DNA from: Cryptomeria japonica
Lineage: Eukaryota > Streptophyta > Pinopsida > Cupressales > Cupressaceae
Direction: 5' to 3'
Assembly: GCF_030272615.1 (NCBI RefSeq)
Contig: NC_081411.1
Span: 212,060,744 to 212,118,743 of the forward strand
Length of the DNA: 58,000 bases
Shown: positions 37,201-49,200 of the stretch, piece by piece
Layout: each line of letters opens with the position of its first letter
Numbering within the stretch: the first letter of the stretch is position 1
Program-made: the position numbers and the translations under genes
Notes under the pieces: generated by a model
Told to the model about the DNA's origin: nothing
Databases searched by the model: none
The model's input: the letters and a program-made list of their open reading frames with translations, nothing else

Positions 37201-40200
37201 GCAAAGGGATACCACACTAAGCTAGGTTTTATATGTGCAAATTGTAAGCAAATGATATTTCAAAATAAACAACTAAACATATATTTATAATCCATCAACA
37301 AACCTATACAATTCCTATGCAACTTTGATAGGAGATCTTACAAACAGTCCTCGTGTTGACAAATAGGTCAAGAAGAACATTCAAATCAGAAAATCTGATT
37401 AAGAGGATCAAACCAACCATCAAAAGCTTACAAAAATGCTCATCAAGATATTTAAATGGTTAAGAACCACTTGTATATTCATTCCTCAACGAGATGCAAA
37501 AGCAATGAGACACTTGGGTAGTGAGAACCAGATTCATACCTTCCATATCAAAAATGTTTAGCTTGTTACAAGATGCAAAGACACTTGGGTAGTGACAAGC
37601 AGATTTATACCTTCCATATCAAAAATGTTTAGCCTATTACAAGATGCAAAGACAAACACGTGCAGTTTCTCTTCTCTTTGCTATTCTAAAACTGTGCCAA
37701 CAAACAATCATTTTCCCTTTCCAAACCATCAATATATAGCATTCAACTTCAACAAGCATTCGAGGGAAATTCAAATCCATGTCAGATTATGATCAAATCA
37801 ACCATAAGGCATAAACAACACTTTACCAAAAGATCAACACTCTAAAGAAAAGAGTACCCTAGAATCACAAGGTTTGCCTCGCGAAGCTACCTAGACAACA
37901 CACTCATAGCTACGAACATGCAGTGACACCCAATGACATACAAAAACCATGAAACTGTGTGAGAAACCAGCTTGGGCTCAACCACCAACTCCATCCAACA
38001 TTAAACTAACTCAAGTTGAAGAAAAGCATTTGAAACAAGAAGACTCGCCAGTAACATCCACAAGGCCCAAGATAAATGTTTGACTAATGCTCTATCATCA
38101 CAGATATGCACCAAGGCCCTTAGAAACAATACCAATGTTGAGAAGACATTCAATTGTGAGGTCAACCATAAAAGTCATAATTTCAAACGCACAATGAGAG
38201 GTGCAAATGGGAGCAGGGTAGGTGAGATGAATAATGTTTGGCAAGGTAGATCAACATTTTGAACTTTGTTTGAATACATCGGAAGGATAGTAGACAAATT
38301 GTCACGTACAACTTGCACTCATATTTGGAGAAATGCAAAGATAATACATAGAAAAAAGTTCAAGGCACCTTGAAAGACATTGCATAACATGTTGTTGTGG
38401 GAAAGCACCAACCCACTAGAAATGCACATATCATCTATAATGTCCTATTTTGGCAGCTAAGTGAAATTAAATAATAATTAATTAAATTATTAATTTGTCT
38501 TTAAGTTATTTAAGGCAATTAATTATTTAATATAAAGAGACTTTTATTAAAGTTCAAAATTAAAATATTACTAAATTCACTATTATTTTAATATTTATAC
38601 TAGAAACAGTTGCCAATAAACGATTATAAAAAAGGATGGCGGAAGAAAGAAAAGGGCATTCAGGAAAATATTTTATTGCAGAACATTAGAGAGCTTTGGC
38701 TTTCAGAAGGAGGACGGAAACCCTCAAACTTGTAGGGTTGGACAAAAACCCAACCTGATACTAGCAGTGGATTCATAATGGAGTTCACATTTGGGCATCA
38801 ATGGTGAAATTTGTGGAGTCTTCTACGAAGATGAATTTCATAAGGGATTCAGAATAAAGATCAATCTCAAAGGTATTTTTATTATTTGCAATATAAGGGT
38901 CTATTCTCATAAATGTATTTATTGGTGCTTAATATTATTGAGTGTTATTTTGGCGAAATTCTCGTTATTAAATATTTTGGTTTGAACACCCAATTCAAAG
39001 AAATATTTTAATTTAGTATTGTTGATGCCAAAATAAATGGAATTGCTCTTTCCTATTGGCCATCAAATCTTTGGCATTAATACTTCCTAAGCCGTGGAGA
39101 AGTGTGAAAGTTTTAACGAGATTGTTTATTCTCACATAATTTCTTGAAGCGCAAATCACAAGTAACGCATCACAGAAATCGTCAGTTCATCCTTTCTATA
39201 AAGATAATGTTATTCCAACAATGTATTTCTCGTGCCTCAACCTCCAGTTAACGGATAGCAGAAGCATTCATGTCCAGAGTTTGAGCATTCCTTATAGTTT
39301 ATCGAGTGGCTTATTTTCTCATGTGAATCAGGGTCTGATTTATTTTAGGTCTGACCTTCAATTCTGTTTCTTGGGTGCATAATGCATGGGAGATTGCATT
39401 ATGAGGGCACATTGTGCACATATGTTTGCAGTGTGTGCTCTGTGCTTAACTTGGCCAGATTTTTTATTTGTTTCCCGCCATTCCCTGAGCGATTTTGTCA
39501 TGGTTCGATTCACCATTGCCTGAGATTGCTCTGTTTTCTCCCTTTAGGTCTGAGTTTGATGTCTCCCAAGGCAGAGCGCATTCTACTGGGGTTGATGAAC
39601 ATAATTTTGATAAGGGCAGATTTGAAGGTCCCTGTGGCACAACACAGAGCACATTCTGCAAGTGTGCAAACACAAGATGTTGAGCACATAGTGTAGCTGT
39701 CACTACACAAAGGAGGGTGCGCTGCGTATGTGTCACTACACAAAATGGGGGCAAATTACATGTCATTATGCACAGCGCACCCATCTCTATACTTAATAAA
39801 ATTTTGAAAGATATCTTCAAGTTTAGGTAATTTGATAGCCTTAACACCCATTCCATCTTGAGCGCATATTACATTTGGACATGCACAAGATGGGTGCATT
39901 GTGCAAGCAAGCATGCACTATGCACCCAAGCTTATACTTAGGGAAAATATTGATTTGATTCCCATTCCTGAGCACACTACAGGAGGTCTTCTAAACAATT
40001 CTGGTCTGGTTTCGATGCTTGATTTCAGACCTGATCATTTACCTTTAGGTCTGATTTCATGTTTTTCAGGTCTGATCATATATTTCTGAGTTGATTTCTG
40101 GTTGCTTATAGTTCTAATCTTTGTCCTCCAAAGCCTGATTACTCCTCCATGAGCACACCTAGGGTGTGAGTTCCTTGAGCGGTGTTGAAGTGGCACTAGC

Positions 40201-43200
40201 ATTGGCGCATAGTACACATGTAGGTGTACAAATATTGCAGGTTCACATTTAGCCAAAATTTGCCCTCCTCCTAACTTGAGCGTATTGTGCCTATGAGTAT
40301 GCACAAGGATGTGTGTTAGTGCAAGGCATGGCTAGGGCGCATAGTGCACACACAAGTGCACAAAATCATCCTAAGGGTTTTCAACACTTAGACAAAATTT
40401 TACTTTGCCCTCTACTCTTGAGTACAAATAAACACCTTGTAGGTACAATGAAGAGCACATAATGCAAGTGTATATGCACAAAAAGGGGGGGGTTGATTTT
40501 TTACTTAGTCAAATTTTCATGATTCTCCCCAAAACTAGGTCTCATGATGTGAACATGAAATTTATGACCTTTAAGCATTATGCTTGCAGTTCCTAACGGA
40601 ACTACAAGCAAACTTACCCCTTTTAACTCATATATCCATTTCAAACAATAAACCCTAATCAATGACAACTTTAGCAACCCTAGCAAGATTTTTTGCAATT
40701 TGGGAACATTGACAACTTTTCTTACTCCACCACAACATTAGCAACTTTTACAACTGTTGTGACACTTGCAACTTTGACCCTAATCCTCAACTGACTGAAC
40801 CAAAAGACTAAGACATTGATGCCAAGCTAAGACAACTAACAAGAAAACCCCAAGCTAGAAGCGAAAAAGTGGAGGTCCCAACTTACAATGGGGCGATGTG
40901 TGAAAACGTCACAACAGAGACCACGAACCATATATTGTTAAGCACACAAATATACTGAGGTGGGGTGAAACAGTATATACCAATTTTAACTTCAAAACCA
41001 ATGCAACATTTAAATCATTACTACATCTCACATAATCATTAAAGAAAATATGCAAATGATCAACAGGAACACACATCAACACTTGAGAACACCAAATATA
41101 CATGGAAACCCAGAAGGGAAAAACCACGATGAGCATAGTTGCTAGGGTCTAATGTCCAAATCCAGCCTCACAAAGAAAATAAAGAACTTCCAATGTTTTG
41201 CAAGCAACAGCCTACAATAGTTTCAACCTAAGATGAAGACACTGGTCCCCAATTAGATTTGTAGGCACCAATCCATAGGAGCCACCAATCCCCTAATCCA
41301 AAGAACTAAGCACCACTTAGATAATGAGGCACGAACCTCAATATACAAATAAGAGATACAAAAGCTATAATATGTGGACCTTCACAACTCAACTTACATC
41401 ATCTATCTAATCTGATCTACATCAAAACACTCTCGCAATGTGCTTAGGATATGCATCATTGTTCGCACACTTGACCACGTCTATCCTTCTCCTTATTAAG
41501 TTAGCTTGCACAACTTTTGCCACATCCCCAACAACCACACTTGGAATGAAACAAGATCAGTCATATGTATGCATTCCTATGTTAATTACATCTTTATGTA
41601 GGCCTACAACATATTTATAATATTCACTACACAGACATAAGAACATTCCTTAAACCAAATGAAAGGTTGGCTCGGTCCTAAAGCCAACACGTTACACCCA
41701 GAGTAGGATCACGCTATGTGTTACCCAACACAAAGTCAATTGGTCCCAAACTACACTCACGCTTCTTGCAGCTCACACACAATACCATTCTCTAGTGCAT
41801 CCAACAAGAACATCTACACAGTCAACTAGCTACCACAATGACCACTCTGTCACTTATAACTTTCTATCGGCTTGACCAAATCCTCTTAAAATCTGGAATA
41901 ACATACATCATGTGCAACTTCACTTTACTTCCAAACCACAAGCCATAACTATTAGCTACAATAGAATGTGGTATTGTTGATGTATCTTTTGTACACGACC
42001 AAACACAAAATAAAATACCTAAAGGTACCTTATCCTCTCTTGAACGAAGTTTCCCGACTACTGAAGATCTCGTCGATGGATCAATCGGAGTAATTCAAAG
42101 GTTCTGATATGTAGGTTCTCTACGTGTGGATAAGCTCTTTGCGATACAATGTGATTTAGCTGGAATCACAAGGGGACTTACATTCGATGACCTGAGCATC
42201 TGATTTGCTTTGGATATCACTGGAACATGGAATTTCACCGGCCCTTGATTTTTAAAAAAAGGAAAAAGGATAAGGGTCGGAACGGGATCTATTTCTAACA
42301 CTAAGAACGTAAGAGCAATGAATGACCTTTGATGAAATTCTAACTAAGTCTTGCTTTGACATCCTAGGATCATCTCCACAAGATTAGTGCGATCTTCTGA
42401 GGAAAGCTTTATGATGTTTAGATCACCGCTACAAGCATGGACACCATCAAGTTGATGCACATCAATGAAGAAGCGATAACTGAAGTTAAGCTTAAGCTGA
42501 ATGATTCCAATTGACTACGCAAGGCAAGTTTGCAGTCAACAAACTGCTAGTAGTATGGATATACGAATTTCACCGTTGTACAAATTTCTTCCATTCACCT
42601 AATAACATGAAATCAAATTTGAGAAGTATAGAGACCATGCAAATTGTTGAACCGACCCATAGAATTCACCATTTCTTCAACGAAGTTTAAAAGTCTTTTG
42701 CAACGATATCTTGGCAACAATCTTTTGCCTTCTCTTTCTACTCTACTCTAACTATTTCCTATTCTCTTGACTATTCACTATTAGCTAACTATTAACTATT
42801 AACCTTTACAAATGAGGAGCCAGGGCTTTATATAGAGAACCCTTTACAAACAGACGGCTCTGATTGACTTAGAACCAATGGCTAGGATTACAAGATAGAA
42901 ACCCTAATTAGGGTTTGTTACAACAAAATTCCTTAGCCAATGAGAAAATTACATTCCAGGAGCGAGGACCAATAGGAAGCAGGGGTAGGTGCCTCAAAGT
43001 TTGTGTCGTCCTCGATGAGTCAGGGACATTGAATCTGGACACGCTGAGGTGGACCAATCCGACCAGAGGAATGATGACTGGGATGCCACCTTGCCTAATG
43101 CTTGTGACTTGGTTGATCCTCCTCTGTCTTTGATATGATGAATGATGTACTTCCTTTGCTTGACCAGGCTTCCTTATTGTCAAGTCTTCCTTCCCCAGTA

Positions 43201-46200
43201 GCATATCTCACCCTGAAGTGTTGGCAAAGCCTTTCTTTATCATCTTGTGGTAGAATGAGTTCTTGAGGCTAACTTGAACTCCTTGAACACCCCTAGTCTT
43301 CCAACGCTTCAAAGCACCTTGAGTCCTCCCTTTGTGCATGTGGAACCTCCTTGATGATGATGGACTAGAAGAGGTCGTCCTTGCCCTGGTCTTCTTCCAT
43401 CTGCAAAACCAATCAAAAGGCGATTAAGGACACATAATGAATTCATTCTAACATAGCATTTCCTACCTTAAATCATCAACAAGAAGACATTAAAACGAAG
43501 TTTGCCCAAAATTATCCATAGGGACAGGCCCTATAAAAAATTTCGCTCTAGACCCTTTGGAAGGGTCAGGAGCGAATTTTGACAAAGTTGCTCAATCGGA
43601 CCTTATTTTCAACATTACTTCACCAAGATCAAGTCATTCACCTCCAAAATTGCCAAGGAATAGGTTTTGCTCAAGGACCTAGGCAAAATATTAGACCACT
43701 TAGGAATTTCGCTCTGGACCCTCCGAAAGGGTCAGGAGCGAATTTCTTGTTTAGGCTCAAGTTCTATCACTTCTCCACTCCAAAATGTCTTCTAAGGTAA
43801 GCATACACTAGCCTTCCCTCCACCAAAGCCTGGGAATCCATCTCGTAACCTTCATCGTGGGCAAATTTAGGTGAAATTGAGATTTTGCTCTGGACCCCCT
43901 GGAAGGGTCAGGAGCGAAATTCTTGATTTTGACTTGATCCTTCATTTTTTCAATTCCAATTCACCTCAAAAGACAAGAATACCTCACTCCTCCTTCAAGC
44001 ATGCCATAGGAATCAACGTTTTGGCTTCACACAAGGAGAAAATAGGTGCTTTGAGGAATTTCGCTCTGGACCCTTTCGAAGGGTCAGGAGCGAAATTCTT
44101 CTTTTAGGTTGATTTCTCTTACTTGGCTCCACTCTTCTCACTTTGTTCTACCTTGACTCTCCATTTGGATCCTTCTCTCATGCTTGCAACACTTTGTTTG
44201 ACCTCAAAATGGCTTGCTAGGAGAAATTCGCTAAAAAACATGGACAAGACCTATCTAGGATTTCGCTCTGGACCCTTTGGAAGGGTCAGGAGCGAAATTC
44301 TTGATTTAGCCTAAAATCTTCATTTCTAGTGGCCAAAATCCATCCAAGGGCAATCCTAGGGGCATCTCCCAGCTTCTCTAACCTTGGTCTAGGCTTGGCT
44401 TGGCACAAGATTGGAAAAAAAAAAAGTGGTTTTGTGGAATTTCGCTCTGGACCCTTTAGAAGGGTCAGGAGCGAAATTCACACTCTAGGCTTGATATTTC
44501 ATCTTTTCAACTCCAATATTCTTTGCAAGGCACATATACACCACTCCACTTGCATCCATGCCATAGGAACCAAGGTCTTGGCCTCATCTAAGGAGAAAAT
44601 GGTGTTTTCAAGAATTTCGCTCTGGACCCTTTGGAAGGGTCACGAGCGAAATTCTAGTTTTAGGCTAAAATCCTTCATCTCCTCCACCTTTAGTCACTCC
44701 CTAAGGCAAAAAACATATCAAACACTTCCCAACATGCCTTAGAAACTAAGAACTTGGTCTGAACAAGGAAGAAATTGAGGTCTATGGGGATTTTTGCTCT
44801 AGACCCTTTGGAAGGGTCAGGGGTGTTCTTGGTTGGTTTCCCACTTCCTTCATCCAATTCTCCTTCAAACTTGATCAAATTCAAGCTCCTTTCTTCTCAC
44901 TTAAGTGAATCTACCATCAAGTTAGCTCAAACAGGAGCGAAATTCTCCTTTTAGGTTGATTTCCACAACTTCATCACTTCAAACCTCCTCTCAAAGACAA
45001 ATATGCATCAAAGCCTTCCCATCACGCCTTAGAAGTCAACAAACTTGGTCATATCAAAGAGCAAAGTGGAGGAAAAGCGGATTTCGCTCTGGACCCTTTG
45101 GAAGGGTCAGGAGCGAAATTCATAAATTAGGTTGATTTCACACTCCATTGCCTGAATTCACCTTTCGAAGACTAGAACACCTCAAGATCGCTCCAACCAT
45201 GCCTTAGAAGTCCAAAACTTGGCCATAACAAAGAAGAAAATGAAGCTTATGTGAATTTCGCTATGGACCCTTTGGAAGGATCAGGAGCGAAATTCCCACG
45301 GGGGCTCATTTCTCACCTTTTTCCTCCCTTTCTTGGCTTGAATATAACTTCTTAGGCCTCCTATCATCATCAAGTCAAATTGCTCTCAAAGTGGCATTTA
45401 TTTCAAGGTCTTAGAGAGAAAATAAGGTCATTCAAGAATTTCGCTCTGGACCCTTTGGAAGGGTCAAGAGCGAAATTCATATTTAGGCTCAAATCTTGAC
45501 TTCATTTTCATATTTCCTTATCCAAAGAAGTGCTTGGCTCTCAAAAATGCATGGGACAAGGATTAGTTCATAGGTTTGGGCAAGGTAAAATGTCTTATGA
45601 AGGAATTCGCTTTGGACCCTTTGGAAGGGTCAGGAGCGAAATTCCTGATTCTAGGCTTGATTCACTTTGGAATTAACTTGACTTTGCCCTAGACTCAACC
45701 CTTGGTGCATATCCTTCCATATCCTTGCCAATTCGCTCAACCACTCTTTGACTTAGGTGAAATCTTGGGTCCCTAGTGAAATTTCGCTCTGGACCCTTTG
45801 GAAGGGTCAGGAGCGAAATTCAAGTCTAGCTCAAGCTTCATGACCATTTGATCAAATCATCATGTCTAGATTTGTCCAAGGCGTCTCCAAAGGACAGATA
45901 GGTCAACTACTCATCAATCAATACTCAAGACTTCACGTTTTACCATTTTGACCTAACTCAGACCTTCAAAAATGATACACTCACCAAGCTTCATTGACCT
46001 CTTCAAAAACAAGACACAATTAGCAACCAGAGCAAAACTTCACTCTAAGGAAGACTTTCAAAGATGACACTAAACCTGAGCATCCACTAACTCACCCTAG
46101 CTAAAACAAAGCCTACCATCCTAGTGATCCCTCGGACAACACTCAAAACGCAAAGGCTAATAGACAAAACCCTAAAAGACCTAGAAACAAACCCCAGAAA

Positions 46201-49200
46201 GCAAAAAAGTAGGGGTCCCCATTTGCAATGGGGCGATGTGTGAATATGTCACAACAAGTACCTAAAACCATGACGATGCAACAAGGAGCACATACTATCT
46301 CTAAGAAACATCAAATTTCTCTCACCAAATGTAATCTAAACATTGCCTTTGTTGGCAACTATATACTCTTCACCACCACCGAAAATCACTTAATCTAAGC
46401 AAGCCTTATACTCTGTGAACCAATCGCCCTTATGTGTAAAATGGTGAGAGGCTCTGATATCAATATACCAAGCAAAAGACTTGACATGATATGATGGTCG
46501 TTTGGCCATAAATGCATAGAAGATAGACTCCTTTTTCTCAAAATGCTCTCCAATATGGACCTTCTGTTGAGACCCTAGTTGGATTTCTAATCAACCAACT
46601 GCCTTTTGTGGTGTTTCTTCATATGACCATGTTAACCACAATAATGACATGTGATATTCTTCAGATTCTTGGTACTATCTTCAGAAATGGCCTTGTCCTT
46701 TCTACTGAGAGGACTTGGCTTTGCCTTTGTCTTTGGTAGTAAAACCTCTTCCACACTGATTGCTTTGTTGTTGCTCCCAAACTGCTTCTTCCACCTGTCC
46801 TATTGCAAGAGCTTGTTGCATAGATCATCAAACTTCAAGCCAACATTAGTGGTGGTAATGTTGAGAGTTTCAATAAAGTTCTCACAGGATTGTGGTAAAC
46901 TTTTCAGCATGATAACCACCATGTCCTCTTCTTTCATATTGCGACCAATGGCCTCCAGTTGATCGTGAATGTCCTTAATCTTCATTAAATGATCCTAGAA
47001 AGACATCTTGTCATCTCCATCATAATGGAGAACAATATATTTTTAAGGAAGAATACTCCGCCTTTGTCAAACATCTTGTGCAAATCCTTCAGGTGAGCCC
47101 AAATTTCTGTAAAGATTGTGCCAGAGAGCAATTATGGAAGCATCGCATGATCTCATCAATGACAGATAACTTAAGCAGCATCACCACTTCACAATTACGC
47201 TCATCAAACTTTTCATGGTCTTTGCCTACAATAGTGGGACGTGTGTATGTACAAAAGACAATCTAGTCGAGGCAACAATACTCAATAATGGTGACCATGC
47301 ACAATTTTCAGGCATTATAATTCATATCGTTGAATCTCTGGCTACCTTCCAACATAATGTTGGGTAATGACGCCATCCCTCCCACTATCCGAGGTCATGA
47401 AAAATGAGGTGAATTGCAACTTTGAAAAAAGAAAGAATAAATTTTGAAAACTCAACCAACGAACAATACCCACAATTTTACCAAAAAATCGTCACAAATT
47501 TTTGCCAAAAAAAAAAAGAAAACCCAAGTTTGAAACCCTGGGTGGAAGGAGGACCCACGATTTTAAAAAAATCTAAAAAAACCTGGTCGTGCAGCAAAAG
47601 AGAAAACTTGCGACTTTTTTTTGAAAAAAATTGTGAAAAAAAAACGTAATCTAAACAAGGCACAACCCACAATTTTAAGAAAATTGGGCAAAAATAAAAC
47701 TGTAACGCTGCTATTTTGCAGAGATAAATTGCACAGTAAAACTCTTTTTGTCGCGCAAGAAAAAAAACCTTCTTATGCAGAACACAAAACCTTTGTCACG
47801 CAATTTTTTAAATGACAAAAATCTACAATGTTCCTTTGTTTATGTAAGTCGGTGGCTTCATAAAGAGGGCCATGATTTTTATCAAAACGAATAACGCGAA
47901 TTTGAGAGGGAAACATCCACATGACTCTGATGATAAACACCCACGGGATTTTTCTTCGAAAGAAAAAACCACAATTTTGAGCAAACATAAATCCCACAAT
48001 TTTTAATAAAAAACCGTTAAAAAACTTCTGAAAAAAATTCAAGTAAACAAACCACGAATTTTATTGATAAAATATTCGATGAAAAATTTCACTACTTTGA
48101 TACCATGAAATGATAATCGATTAATTACAAAGGAGCAAAAGACTCCTTAAATAGAGATAACACACGATGTTTCTAAAACAAAAACGATAGAGAACAAGAA
48201 ATAAAAGAAAGTTACTGAAAACTAAATAAATGACTAACATGACCATTACAGGCTAAATATAACAATATTACTTTAATAAGAAGCAAGGTAACACCTTGCT
48301 TCCTCCTAGAATGTTTCCCTTACTCCACTTAAACATTTCCCTAGAAACATTACCAAATATAGAATTTTTTCTTGGCAATGGATATTCATTTCGTCAACTT
48401 CTTCCTTCTCCCTCAACCCCTTCCTTCATCAAGGGTTCCTTCTCTTGTGTGTTTGTTTTTGCTTAAACTCAAATCATATGTATTGGATTAAATCCCAAGG
48501 GATTCACTTAGTTAACTTATCTTAGATCGGGTTTGTTAATAGGATCTTAAATAATACCCCTAGTTTTCATTTCTACCTCTACATCTTGAATTTGTATAAT
48601 CCCCAACTAGTAATAATATTTTCTACACCGGGGTGACCCATGTAATGCAGCAATTTAAACACTTGCTTAGTGAAACCGCCACCAAGGTTCAAATCCCCAC
48701 TAGGCAGTTATGCTCGCAGGCTTTGTGCTTTCGCAGATTTGGAGATTTGAACAGCAATAGTGTTAGGCACCTTAAAAAGTGCCCCTTACTGATAAAAACA
48801 AAAAATAAAATTAAAATAAAAACATTTTTTACACCCGTATTCATTTTAGCCCTTATATATTCAATTGAATATCTCATTTTCACCTCTATAACAATTGATT
48901 CCAAATGAAATATCTTGAGCGATTTTTTATTGGAGATTATGAAAATAGATTACATTAAAATAATTGTGATATATAATAATTTTAATTGATCCTTAATGCA
49001 AAATATAATTGAAAAATTTTAAAGGCAATCTATTTCCTTCACATGTTTATTTTGAGAAAATAAATTATTATTCACGCATAGAATAAATAACAAAAAGTTA
49101 TCAATATAACTATTCACTTATCTCATATTTACCCATCAAAACTAAAATAATTACTCTTTAGTGTTATCATGTTGAAATCCTTATCAAATATGGTATCTAT

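Noticed and set aside
39464-39856. 130-codon minus-strand frame with many Cys and His residues
   Set aside because: It arises from the GTGCACA-type repeats of copy D. The Cys/His spacing does not form a recognisable zinc finger.
43540-45821. Regularly spaced short palindromic repeats resembling a CRISPR array
   Set aside because: The spacers share sequence with one another, the setting is a plant nuclear LTR with a TATA box and target duplications, and there are no cas genes.
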